In this document: positions 7,212 to 15,589 of the stretch, piece by piece
Layout of the letters: every line of letters starts with the position of its first letter
Numbering within the stretch: position 1 is the first letter of the stretch
Source of the DNA: Fidelibacterota bacterium TCS52
GTDB lineage: Bacteria; Fidelibacterota; Fidelibacteria; Fidelibacterales; Fidelibacteraceae
Assembly: GCA_001577215.1 (NCBI GenBank)
Contig: LSCC01000031.1
Span: 1-20,567, forward strand
Reading direction: 5' to 3'
DNA: 20,567 nucleotides
Notes under the pieces: model-generated
Told to the model about the DNA's origin: nothing
Seen by the model: only the letters and a program-made list of their open reading frames with translations
Database searches by the model: none
Position numbers and translations under genes: made by a program

Positions 7212-7577
7212 ATGAAAGAAAAACCAACTTATACAATTATAGGTGAAGATACTGTAATTCAAGGTGCCATTAAAGTTAAGGGAAGTATAATGATTTCTGG
7301 TATCGTTAATGGAAATATCGTTGCTGGTGATACAGTAAGAATTTCTCCAGGTGGAAAAGTAGAGGGTAATGTTAAATCAAAAGAAGTTTATTTAAATGGA
7401 GAGATCACTCAAGGGATAAATGCAAAACAAAAAGCTAAGTTAGGTGCTCAAAGTGTTCTTACTGGAGATTTAATTTCGAGAAAATTGATTGTTGAGGAGG
7501 GTGCTAAATTAATTGGAAAATGTGAAGTAGATGAGCAAAGTAATTCTAATATTGGAAAAAATAAAATTGAGAAATGA
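7212..7577 (+). CDS. Bactofilin (polymer-forming cytoskeletal protein)
   Basis: A 121-residue protein with the bactofilin right-handed beta-helix core (about 8-105). It shows the regular six-residue turns: TIIGEDTVIQGAIKVKGSIM (split: TIIGEDTVIQG and AIKVKGSIMI), VNGNIVAGDTVRISPGGKVEGNV and LIVEEGAKLIGKCEV. Bactofilins form nucleotide-independent filaments on the inner membrane and scaffold wall enzymes or chromosome-anchoring factors. ATG 7212 follows GGAG at 7202-7205 with six-base spacing; the in-frame TTG at 7200 is part of that leader and is rejected. The short hydrophilic termini are typical. Neighbours parA, parB and the M23 peptidase suggest a combined segregation and shape unit. Confidence 0.9.
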   Translation: MKEKPTYTIIGEDTVIQGAIKVKGSIMISGIVNGNIVAGDTVRISPGGKVEGNVKSKEVYLNGEITQGINAKQKAKLGAQSVLTGDLISRKLIVEEGAKLIGKCEVDEQSNSNIGKNKIEK

Positions 7578-7610
7578 TTAACTGTAAAATAAATAATTTT
7601 GGAGAATAAT

Positions 7611-8207
7611 ATGGAAGTAAAATTAGAAAAGTTGATCGATAAAATTAAAAATGAAGGTGTTGGTTCTGCTAAAAAAGAAGCGGATAAAATTCTTCAAGAA
7701 GCACAAGATAAAGCAAAAAATGAATTGAAATCTACCAACAAAAAGATAGAAACCCTGAAAGAAAATGCTAAAAAAGAGATTGATTCATATAGAGCAAATG
7801 CTAATGACTCCATTAAGCAAGCTGCACGTGATACAATTATTTCGGTAAGAGATGAAATAAAAAAGTTATTTGATAATGCATTAAGTAAGAAAATAACTAA
7901 TTCTTATGATGAGGATCTTATGAAAAAAATAATTGTTGATATTGCTAAAAATTGGGCAGAAGAAAAAGATCTCAATGTTGTTGCAAATGGAATAGATATT
8001 GACAAATTACAAAAACTTGTTATTGAACAAGTTAAGAATAATTTGAAAAATTCTATTGAAATAAAATTGGATAAAAAGATATCTCACGGTTTTAGAATTG
8101 GTATCAAAGGTGAAGATATGCATTATGATTTTACTGATGAGAGTATTCTCGATACATTAAAATTATATCTTAATCCAAAGCTAAATGAAATATTAAGTGA
8201 AAAGTAA
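7611..8207 (+). CDS. atpE: V/A-type ATPase subunit E (peripheral stalk)
   Basis: A 198-residue peripheral-stalk subunit that links the catalytic head to the membrane stator. The N-terminal half (about 1-105) is a long charged helix rich in A, K and E (KKEADKILQEAQDKAKNEL), typical of the coiled coil formed with subunit G/H. The C-terminal globular part ends with the family pattern SHGFRIGIKGEDMHYDFTDE and LKLYLNPKLNEIL. ATG 7611 has GGAG at 7601-7604, six bases upstream; the in-frame TTG at 7599 is rejected. It is the first ATPase gene here, followed by the DUF2764 gene and subunit A. No partner small helical subunit (G/H) is seen in the window. The symbol follows V-type naming and is not F-type subunit c. 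Confidence 0.85.
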   Translation: MEVKLEKLIDKIKNEGVGSAKKEADKILQEAQDKAKNELKSTNKKIETLKENAKKEIDSYRANANDSIKQAARDTIISVRDEIKKLFDNALSKKITNSYDEDLMKKIIVDIAKNWAEEKDLNVVANGIDIDKLQKLVIEQVKNNLKNSIEIKLDKKISHGFRIGIKGEDMHYDFTDESILDTLKLYLNPKLNEILSEK

Positions 8208-8232
8208 CAACAATTTAATTAAGTGAACAAAT

Positions 8233-8766
8233 ATGGATAAATATTATTATTTGGCATCTCAATTGCCGTCATTATCTTTCAAACAAAATAGCTTTATATC
8301 CAAACAATATTTTTTGGAAGAAGCTGAAAAATGGTTAAATAAAAAAGATTTCGATGTAATTGTTAATTTAAACTTGGATAAGTACAAAATTAAGAATGAA
8401 AAATTATCTTTTTTGAAAAAGTGGCTTGAATTTGAAAATAAGTTAAGAACAGAAATTAGTAATTATAGAAAAGCAAAGTCAGAAAATTATAAATTTACAT
8501 CTAAAATATTCTCTTCATCAATATTAAAAGAGAAAACTCCGTTACAGATTGAAGAATTCTTTCTACGATTGAGGTGGGATTTTATAGAAGGGATGGAGTT
8601 TGGACACTATTCTGATCTACAATTTTTATTGCTATATTATTTACGAATACAAATTCTTGAAAGATTAAGTTTGTTTGATAAAGAAAAAGGAAAAGAAAAA
8701 TTTAAAGAATTGATCAAAATTAATGAAAATGAGTCTAAAAAAGATCGAGATGATAAAGGAAGATAA
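8233..8766 (+). CDS. DUF2764 family protein, V/A-ATPase operon accessory
   Basis: A 177-residue soluble, mostly helical protein starting MDKYYYLASQLPSLSFK, the hallmark opening of DUF2764 (YYYLvasLP.L). Members sit between subunits E and A in bacterial V-type ATPase operons of Bacteroidota, Chlamydiae, spirochaetes and relatives. Their conserved helical fold resembles, at a distance, the subunit C (central stalk adaptor) proteins otherwise missing from these operons; that link is my inference. The C-terminal 25 residues are K/E-rich. It may be shorter than some family members. No clear Shine-Dalgarno precedes ATG 8233. Position (25 bases after atpE, 18 before atpA) supports co-expression. Confidence 0.8.
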   Translation: MDKYYYLASQLPSLSFKQNSFISKQYFLEEAEKWLNKKDFDVIVNLNLDKYKIKNEKLSFLKKWLEFENKLRTEISNYRKAKSENYKFTSKIFSSSILKEKTPLQIEEFFLRLRWDFIEGMEFGHYSDLQFLLLYYLRIQILERLSLFDKEKGKEKFKELIKINENESKKDRDDKGR

Positions 8767-8784
8767 AGTAAACTTGAGGTAATT

Positions 8785-10518
8785 ATGAGTGAAAAGGTAA
8801 TCGGTATTATAAAAGGCATTAATGGAAATATGATTGATGTTGAATTTGATGGTAGAATTGTTCAAAATGAGGTTGGTTATGTAATTAAAGGTAAAGAAAA
8901 TCTAAAATCAGAGGTAATCAAAATTAAAGGTAATGTTGCCTTTATGCAGGTTTTTGAAAGTACAAAAGGGTTGAAAGTCGGAGATAAGGTTGAATTTTCT
9001 CAAGAGATGTTATCAGTAGAATTGGGTCCGGGGATCCTTGGACAAATTTATGATGGATTGCAGAATCCATTACCTGCTTTGGCTGAGAAACATGGTTTTT
9101 TCCTTCCTCGAGGTATGGTTTTAGATGCAATAGATTTTGATAAAAAATGGGAATTTACTCCAATAGTAAAAAAGGGAGATGTTGTATATAGAGGGAGTTT
9201 TTTAGGTAAAGTTCCTGAAGGAATTTATGACCACAAAATCATGGTTCCATTTGATCTTAAGGGTAAGTATTATGTTGAATCAATCAAAGAAAAAAATAAG
9301 TATAAAGTTTCTGATATAATAGCTGTGTTAAAGGATTCTGATAACAATAAGATCAATGTAAAAATGTATTTAAGATGGCCTGTAAAAATTCCCATTAATG
9401 CTTATAATGAAAAATATGTTCCAAAAGAGCCATTAACTACAAAAGTTAGAATTATTGATACTTTTTTTCCGGTTTGTAAAGGTGGAACTTATTGTATTCC
9501 CGGTCCGTTTGGAGCTGGAAAAACTGTATTACAGCAATTAACAAGCAGATATGCCGATGTTGATATTGTAATTATTGCTGCTTGTGGAGAAAGAGCAGGA
9601 GAAATTGTTGAAACTCTGAGAGAATTTCCGGAACTGGAAGATCCTAAAACCGGTAAATCATTAATGGAAAGAACAATAATTATTGCTAATACAAGTTCTA
9701 TGCCGGTTGCTGCTAGAGAAGCATCAGTTTATACAGCTACAACAATTGGAGAATATTATCGTCAAATGGGATTAGATGTTTTGGTTTTGGCTGATTCTAC
9801 CTCAAGATGGGCACAAGCTATGAGAGAAGTTTCAGGAAGGTTGGAAGAGATTCCTGGTGAAGAAGCATTTCCGGCATATTTGGAATCTAGGATAGCAGAA
9901 TTTTATGAACGAGCAGGTTTTGTAGAATTAAATGACGGAGATTATGGAAGTATGACAATTGGAGGAACCGTTAGTCCGGCAGGTGGAAACTTTGAAGAAC
10001 CTGTAACTCAATCGACTTTAAAGGTAGTAGGAGCATTTCATGGTTTATCAAGAGAAAGATCAGATGCTCGTCGTTTTCCTGCAATTTCACCATTAGAAAG
10101 TTGGTCCAAATATTCAGGTATTATTTCTAGGGATATTGTAGAAGATGTAAAAGATATTTTGAGAAAAGGTAATGAAGTTCATCAAATGATGATGGTTGTA
10201 GGTGAAGAAGGAACATCAATTGAGGATTATACACTCTATTTAAAATCTGATTATTTTGATGAGGTATATTTACAACAAAATGGATTTGATGAAGTTGATG
10301 CTCAATGTTCTCCTAAAAGACAAAAATATGTTTTTGAAAAAATAAGAAATATTTTATACTCAGATTTAGAATTTGATACAAAAAAATCGGCAAGAATATT
10401 TTTTAATAAATTGCGTCAATTAACTATCGATTGGAATTATATCAAAAGAGATACAGATGAATTTAGTGAAAAAGAAAAAGATATTGATAAACAATTAGAT
10501 AATATAATAAAAAAATAA
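8785..10518 (+). CDS. atpA: V/A-type ATPase catalytic subunit A
   Basis: Catalytic head subunit of a V/A-type rotary ATPase that couples ATP to H+ or Na+ transport. The 577 residues match full-length A subunits. There is an N-terminal beta-barrel and then the A-specific non-homologous insert (about 110-200). The P-loop GPFGAGKT is at 240-247, CGERAGE at 267-273 (with the catalytic glutamate E269), SSMPVAAREASVYT at 304-317, and the run MTIGGTVSPAGGNFEEPVTQ further on. All key residues are present, so it should be active. SD-like GAGG lies before ATG 8785. In most bacterial operons subunit B follows; here the next gene is an unrelated phosphorylase 57 bases on. Confidence 0.95.
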   Translation: MSEKVIGIIKGINGNMIDVEFDGRIVQNEVGYVIKGKENLKSEVIKIKGNVAFMQVFESTKGLKVGDKVEFSQEMLSVELGPGILGQIYDGLQNPLPALAEKHGFFLPRGMVLDAIDFDKKWEFTPIVKKGDVVYRGSFLGKVPEGIYDHKIMVPFDLKGKYYVESIKEKNKYKVSDIIAVLKDSDNNKINVKMYLRWPVKIPINAYNEKYVPKEPLTTKVRIIDTFFPVCKGGTYCIPGPFGAGKTVLQQLTSRYADVDIVIIAACGERAGEIVETLREFPELEDPKTGKSLMERTIIIANTSSMPVAAREASVYTATTIGEYYRQMGLDVLVLADSTSRWAQAMREVSGRLEEIPGEEAFPAYLESRIAEFYERAGFVELNDGDYGSMTIGGTVSPAGGNFEEPVTQSTLKVVGAFHGLSRERSDARRFPAISPLESWSKYSGIISRDIVEDVKDILRKGNEVHQMMMVVGEEGTSIEDYTLYLKSDYFDEVYLQQNGFDEVDAQCSPKRQKYVFEKIRNILYSDLEFDTKKSARIFFNKLRQLTIDWNYIKRDTDEFSEKEKDIDKQLDNIIKK

Positions 10519-10575
10519 ATTATTAGATAGAGTAATAATATTTGTAGAAAAAGAAAAACGGGAGAAAGAAATAAG

Positions 10576-11415
10576 ATGAAAATTGGAATTATAGGAGGAA
10601 CCGGATTATATAAGCTGGCAGGAAGCGAAGAAAATGAAAATATGTCAGTTGATACCCCATTTGGTGCTCATTCAAAACCAATTACAAAGAGTAAATATAA
10701 TAAGCATGAGTTATATTTTTTGCCAAGACATGGAGAAGGACATCACTTTTTACCTTCGACAATAAATTATAGAGCAAATATTTGGGCATTAAAATCTTTA
10801 GGTGTTAATACGGTTATTTCAGTTTCCTCTGTCGGTAGTTTGAAAGAAGATATTCATCCTATGGATGTCGTTATTATTGATCAGTTTTTCGATCGCACAA
10901 AACATAGAATAGATACATTCTTTCAAGATGGATTAGTTGGACATATTCCGTTTGCATACCCCATTTGTAAGAATCTAGCTGAACAATTATACAAAGCAGG
11001 CAATAATATTACAGATAATATTCATAAGAAAGGAACCTATGTGAATATGGAAGGGCCACAATTTAGCACATTAGCTGAATCAAAATTTTACAGAAAAATG
11101 GATATGGATGTAATTGGGATGACAAATATGACTGAGGCAAGATTGGCACGAGAAGCTCAGATGCATTATGCTACTTTGGCAATGGTAACTGATTATGATT
11201 GTTGGAAAGAAGGTGAAATAGTCACGGTTGAAAGAGTGTTAAGTAATTTGACACACAATACAGAATTATCGGAAAAAATACTTCAAGAGTTTTTTAGTAT
11301 CATTGAAATGAAAGATGATTGTGGATGCAGAAATGTTTTAGATGGATCAATTCAAAGTACAGGAAAGGGATTGGATAAGAAATTAAAAGAAAAATATGAA
11401 ATATTATTTAGGTAA
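10576..11415 (+). CDS. mtnP: S-methyl-5'-thioadenosine phosphorylase
   Basis: Phosphorolyses methylthioadenosine to adenine and 5-methylthioribose-1-phosphate, the first step of methionine salvage from polyamine synthesis. The 279 residues are a trimeric PNP/MTAP family protein. Visible are the phosphate loop GGTGLY (7-12), PRHG with R51/H52, MEGPQFSTLAES (158-169), GMTNMTEARLAREAQ (181-195) with M182/T183, and TDYDCW (205-210) with the base-binding aspartates D206 and D208. D206 and D208 in this motif favour 6-aminopurine (MTA) over guanosine/inosine; some bacterial members have looser specificity. GGAG at 10561-10564 lies 11 bases before ATG 10576. It sits between the ATPase and ileS without a functional tie that I can see. 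Confidence 0.9.
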   Translation: MKIGIIGGTGLYKLAGSEENENMSVDTPFGAHSKPITKSKYNKHELYFLPRHGEGHHFLPSTINYRANIWALKSLGVNTVISVSSVGSLKEDIHPMDVVIIDQFFDRTKHRIDTFFQDGLVGHIPFAYPICKNLAEQLYKAGNNITDNIHKKGTYVNMEGPQFSTLAESKFYRKMDMDVIGMTNMTEARLAREAQMHYATLAMVTDYDCWKEGEIVTVERVLSNLTHNTELSEKILQEFFSIIEMKDDCGCRNVLDGSIQSTGKGLDKKLKEKYEILFR

Positions 11416-11441
11416 AATTACAGAGAGTATTGGAGAATTTA

Positions 11442-14400
11442 ATGTATAAACAAGTATCAAGTAAAGTTGATTTTATAAAACTTGAACACAAACAATTAGA
11501 TTTTTGGGAAAAGAAAAAAATCTTTGATAAATTAAGAAAACAAAATAATGAAGGTGAAAGGTGGTCATTTCTTGATGGTCCGATTACCGCAAATAACCCA
11601 ATGGGAGTTCACCATGCTTGGGGAAGAACATTGAAAGATGTGTTTAATCGTTATCATTCTATGTTAGGTCAGAAATTAAGATATCAAAATGGATTTGATT
11701 GTCAAGGTCTATGGGTAGAAGTTGAAGTTGAAAAAGAACTTGGTTTTAAATCAAAAACAGATATTGAAAAATATGGAATTGAAAAATTTGTTCAAGCATG
11801 TAAAGATCGTGTAAAAAAATATTCCAAAGTACAGACAGAACAATCTAAAAGATTAGGTTATTGGATGGATTGGGATAATTCATATTATACGATGGCAGAT
11901 GAAAATAATTATACCATTTGGCATTTTTTAAAGAAGTGTCACGATAGAGGATTAATTTATAAGGGGCATGATGTTATGCCTTGGTGTCCTAAATGTGGAA
12001 GTGCAATGTCAGAACATGAGATCGCTACTGAAGGATATAAAGAATTGACCCATCCGACAATATTTGCAAAATTTTACTTAAAAGATAAGCCGAATGAAGC
12101 ACTATTGGTTTGGACAACAACTCCATGGACATTAGCGGCAAATACTGCATCAGCAGTGAATATTGATTTGAAATATGTAAAAGTTAAGCAGAAAGACGAA
12201 TATTATTATTTAGCAAAAAATCTAACTGATATTTTAAATGGAGAATATGAAATAGTAGAAGAATTTTCGGGAGAAAAACTTCTCGGTTTAGAATATACAG
12301 GTCCATTTGATGAATTATCAGCTCAAAAAGGAGTTAATCATAAGGTTATTCAATGGGATGAGGTGAGTGAAGATGATGGAACGGGAATAGTTCATATTGC
12401 TCCGGGATGTGGAAAAGAAGATTTCGCATTATCAAAAGAGAATGATATTTCCATAATTGCTCCTATAGATGAATTTGGTAATTATATTGATGGATTTGGT
12501 AATTTTTCCGGAAAAAATGCTCAAAAAATTGCACCTGAAATATTTGCATCATTAAAAGAAAAAGGTATTCTATACAAGAGAGATCAAATTACTCATCGTT
12601 ATCCAACTTGTTGGCGTCATGGAACTGAGTTGGTTTTTCGTTTAGTCGATGAATGGTTTATTTCAATGGATCAATTAAGAGAAGAGATTAAAAAAGTTGT
12701 TGGTGAAATAAATTGGATTCCATCTTGGGGATATGATAGGGAAATTGATTGGCTCAATAATATGAGTGATTGGATGATTTCCAAAAAGAGATTTTGGGGA
12801 TTGAGTTTACCGATTTGGGAATGTGAAAAATGTAAAAACTTTGAAGTGATCGGTGGAAAAGAAGAATTGAAGGAAAAGACGATTGAAGGTTGGGATCAAT
12901 TTGAAGGTAGATCACCGCATAAACCATATATTGATAACTTAAAGATAAAATGTCCAAAATGTGGATCAAAAATGAAAAGGATTCTAGATGTTGGAAATCC
13001 TTGGTTGGATGCTGGAATAGTTCCATTTAGTACAATGGGTTACTTATCAGATCATAAATATTGGGAAAAATGGTTTCCTGTTGACTTTATAACTGAAAGT
13101 TTACCTGGTCAATTTCGTAATTGGTTTTATGTATTATTGGCAATGAGTACTGTTTTAGAAAATAAAGCTCCTTTCAAAACTGTTCTTGGTCATGCATTAG
13201 TTAAGGATGAAAAAGACGATGATATGCATAAAAGTGCCGGAAATGCTATTTGGTTCAATGACGCTGCAGATAAAATGGGAGTAGATGTAATGAGATGGGT
13301 ATATTCTGCTCATAACCCGGAAAATAATTTAAATTTCGGCTATAAAACAGCAAAAGAAGCCAGAAAAAAATTATTGACCTTATGGAATGTATATTCATTT
13401 TATATTACTTATGCAGAAATAGATTCTTATGATCCATCGAAAAATAAGGTGTCTTACGACGATTTTACAGAACTTGATAAATGGGTTTTATCAAAAACTT
13501 TTAAATTTGTTGAAAATGCAAAAAATAATTTTAATAATTATAAAATTGGAAGGGTAATGCGTGAATTTGAAGTATTAATTGATAATATTTCAAATTGGTA
13601 TGTTAGAAGAAGTCGCCGTCGTTTTTGGAAAAGTGAAAATGATACAGATAAGTATTGTGCTTATTATACTTTATATACTTCTTTAAAAATGATAATTTTG
13701 ACAATGGCTCCAATAATTCCATTTATTACTGATGAAATATATCAAAATCTAGTTTTGTCAGTAGATAAAAATGCTCCGGAAAGTATTCATTTAAATAGAT
13801 TTCCACAAATTGAAAAAGAAATGATAGATGAAAAATTGTCTGCTAAGATTGATACAATAATTAAAGTTGTGGGATTAGGAAGAGCTGCAAGAAATAAGAA
13901 AAATATTCGTATTAGACAATCACTTTCAAAATTATATGTAAAACTAAGCAATGATAATGAAAAAGAATATGCAAATGATCTAAAAGACCAAATTCTTGAG
14001 GAATTGAATATCAAAGAACTTGAAATAGTTGACAGTGTTGATGAATTTTTAAATTATGAAGTTAAACCAAATTTTTCAATATTAGGAAAAAGATTGGGTA
14101 AAGATGTTCAAAAAGTTGCTAAAGGTTTGGCAAAATTGAATAGCGATGACTTGGTAAAAAAAATCAGATTAGGTGAAAGTATAATAATTGATGAAATAAA
14201 ATTAGTTCCAAATGAATTATTAATAAATATTAATGAAAAAGAAAATTATTCGGCAATTGAAAATAATAATAATTTTGCAATTATAGAGACAAAATTAACC
14301 AACGATTTAAAAGAAGAAGGAATTGTCAGGGACTTGATCAGAAATATTCAAACATTAAGAAAAGAAGCGGATTTTAATGTAGAAGACAGGATTATGTTAG

Positions 14401-14576
14401 GAATTAAAACTAGCAAGACAATTGATGAAGCAATAGAAAATAATAAAGAATATTTAAAGACGGAAACATTAACAAAAAGTATTGATAAGATAGTAGATAC
14501 AATTGATATTGAGAAAGAGATCAATTTGGAAGGAGAATCTGTAAACATTTCAATTCAGAAAATAGAAAGGAAATAA
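11442..14576 (+). CDS. ileS: Isoleucyl-tRNA synthetase, IleRS2-like with swapped signature motif
   Basis: Charges tRNA-Ile. The 1044 residues give a complete class-Ia enzyme. The first signature reads PMGVHHAWG, with G55-V56-H57-H58 in place of HxGH. The editing domain has WTTTPWTLAANTASAVN and DGTGIVHIAPGCGKEDF. A zinc pair lies at C182/C185, and a four-cysteine knuckle at C461/C464 and C504/C507. The KMSKS-like loop is DMHKSAGN (M595-H596-K597-S598). The anticodon-binding region and a long C-terminal part follow. The wording of the core (YPTCWRHGTELVFRLVDEWF) resembles the eukaryote-like IleRS2 group rather than the E. coli type. ATG 11442 has GGAG at 11432-11435, six bases upstream; the in-frame TTG at 11430 is rejected. 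The dksA/traR gene begins one base after its stop. Confidence 0.95.
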   Translation: MYKQVSSKVDFIKLEHKQLDFWEKKKIFDKLRKQNNEGERWSFLDGPITANNPMGVHHAWGRTLKDVFNRYHSMLGQKLRYQNGFDCQGLWVEVEVEKELGFKSKTDIEKYGIEKFVQACKDRVKKYSKVQTEQSKRLGYWMDWDNSYYTMADENNYTIWHFLKKCHDRGLIYKGHDVMPWCPKCGSAMSEHEIATEGYKELTHPTIFAKFYLKDKPNEALLVWTTTPWTLAANTASAVNIDLKYVKVKQKDEYYYLAKNLTDILNGEYEIVEEFSGEKLLGLEYTGPFDELSAQKGVNHKVIQWDEVSEDDGTGIVHIAPGCGKEDFALSKENDISIIAPIDEFGNYIDGFGNFSGKNAQKIAPEIFASLKEKGILYKRDQITHRYPTCWRHGTELVFRLVDEWFISMDQLREEIKKVVGEINWIPSWGYDREIDWLNNMSDWMISKKRFWGLSLPIWECEKCKNFEVIGGKEELKEKTIEGWDQFEGRSPHKPYIDNLKIKCPKCGSKMKRILDVGNPWLDAGIVPFSTMGYLSDHKYWEKWFPVDFITESLPGQFRNWFYVLLAMSTVLENKAPFKTVLGHALVKDEKDDDMHKSAGNAIWFNDAADKMGVDVMRWVYSAHNPENNLNFGYKTAKEARKKLLTLWNVYSFYITYAEIDSYDPSKNKVSYDDFTELDKWVLSKTFKFVENAKNNFNNYKIGRVMREFEVLIDNISNWYVRRSRRRFWKSENDTDKYCAYYTLYTSLKMIILTMAPIIPFITDEIYQNLVLSVDKNAPESIHLNRFPQIEKEMIDEKLSAKIDTIIKVVGLGRAARNKKNIRIRQSLSKLYVKLSNDNEKEYANDLKDQILEELNIKELEIVDSVDEFLNYEVKPNFSILGKRLGKDVQKVAKGLAKLNSDDLVKKIRLGESIIIDEIKLVPNELLININEKENYSAIENNNNFAIIETKLTNDLKEEGIVRDLIRNIQTLRKEADFNVEDRIMLGIKTSKTIDEAIENNKEYLKTETLTKSIDKIVDTIDIEKEINLEGESVNISIQKIERK

Positions 14577-14577
14577 A

Positions 14578-14973
14578 ATGGTTGAAAAAAGAAGTAAAAA
14601 GAAATTTACAAAAAAAGAAAAAAAACATTTTCGTAAAATTATCGAACAAAAAAGACAAGATGTTTTAGAACAGTTGATAATTAAAAAGCAGTCATTAAAG
14701 GATAGTTCACCAAGTGGTGGTGCTCAACTAGATTCTGCTTATGCATTTCATATGGCAGATAGTGCAACTGATGGGCAAGAGAGAGAAAAGGCATTCCAGC
14801 AGTTTGCCAGAGAGAATAAATATTTGACATATCTGAATGATGCGCTGGAAAGAGTAGCAAATGATCCAAAGTACGGATTTTGTATTGAATGTGGTTATCG
14901 CATTACAAGTGATCGATTAGAAGAAGTTCCACATACACGTCATTGTATAATATGTAAATCCAAGGTAAAATAA
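14578..14973 (+). CDS. DksA/TraR family C4 zinc-finger protein
   Basis: A 131-residue member of the DksA/TraR family. It has a basic start, a coiled coil (about 11-95) with the tip region HMADSATDGQERE, and a C-terminal C4 zinc finger with C102/C105 (FCIECG) and C123/C126 (HCIICK). Family members enter the RNA polymerase secondary channel and modify transcription at rRNA and stress promoters, often with ppGpp. Tip acidic residues D61 and D65 are present but their spacing differs from E. coli DksA, so the exact effect is open. The start is one base after the ileS stop, and AGGAAA at the ileS end can serve as its ribosome-binding site. The order ileS-this gene-lspA is a conserved FCB arrangement. 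Confidence 0.88.
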   Translation: MVEKRSKKKFTKKEKKHFRKIIEQKRQDVLEQLIIKKQSLKDSSPSGGAQLDSAYAFHMADSATDGQEREKAFQQFARENKYLTYLNDALERVANDPKYGFCIECGYRITSDRLEEVPHTRHCIICKSKVK

Positions 14974-14976
14974 CTT

Positions 14977-15009
14977 AATATTTTAATTGATCGATTTCAA
15001 TTAAATATT
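14977..15009 (+). other. AT-rich inverted repeat between the dksA-like gene and lspA
   Basis: The arm at 14977-14990 (ending TTTAATTGA) and the arm at 14997-15009 (starting TCAATTAAA) pair over 13 bases with one bulged T, around loop TCGATT. The sequence TTTTAATTT follows. It could be a weak terminator or attenuator, or an operator-like dyad. With no G/C in the stem apart from one pair, the structure would be unstable as RNA. Confidence 0.3.
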
Positions 15010-15041
15010 TTTAATTTACAAATATAATTGAGGATCCGAAA

Positions 15042-15542
15042 ATGATCAAAAAACGTAAGCAAGTAATTACATTACTAATATATATTATTTTGATAGCAAT
15101 TATTTTTTTAGCAGATCAATTGACCAAAGCAGGGATTAGAAATAATGTAGAAATTGGCGAAAGGATACAAATAATAAGTAATAATGTTTTAATTACTCAT
15201 GTTGAGAATGATGGAATAGCATTTGGACTTAAATTTCCCGGGATCCAATATTTGTCTTATATTGCGTTTTTGATTGTTTTATGGCTTTTAATTTCTCATA
15301 TAAGAAAAGAAAAACCACTGATAAGTAATTATATTGCTTTCAGTTTAATTATTGCCGGTGCAATTGGCAATTTATTTGATAGATTTCTTCATGGTTCTGT
15401 AACCGATATGATCATGGTTGGTATCAAAGGATATTATTGGCCTATTTTTAATGTTGCTGATTCTGCTGTTACTGTCGGAGTTGTAATATTTTTAATAGCA
15501 AGTTATTTCGATAATCATAAAGAAGAAATTGTTGAAGAATAA
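15042..15542 (+). CDS. lspA: Lipoprotein signal peptidase (signal peptidase II)
   Basis: Inner-membrane aspartyl protease that cuts the signal peptide from diacylated prolipoproteins. The 166 residues show four hydrophobic segments (about 8-25, 66-86, 96-110, 135-153) and all family boxes: ADQLTK (24-29), VENDGIAFG (54-62), AGAIGNLFDR (105-114), GSVTDMI (118-124) and FNVADSAV (136-143). The catalytic pair is D122 and D140. N-terminal and C-terminal charged tails are cytoplasmic. GAGGA at 15030-15034 gives a good ribosome-binding site for ATG 15042. It follows the dksA-like gene by 68 bases, which contain an inverted repeat. Confidence 0.95.
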   Translation: MIKKRKQVITLLIYIILIAIIFLADQLTKAGIRNNVEIGERIQIISNNVLITHVENDGIAFGLKFPGIQYLSYIAFLIVLWLLISHIRKEKPLISNYIAFSLIIAGAIGNLFDRFLHGSVTDMIMVGIKGYYWPIFNVADSAVTVGVVIFLIASYFDNHKEEIVEE

Positions 15543-15589
15543 TTTTCTAAGATAATATTAATTGTGGAATTTTAATTAATGGAGTAAAT

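Noticed and set aside
10519..10545. Hairpin after atpA as a terminator
   Set aside because: Only seven A/T pairs (10519-10525 with 10533-10539) with a seven-base loop and no T-run; too weak to end transcription.
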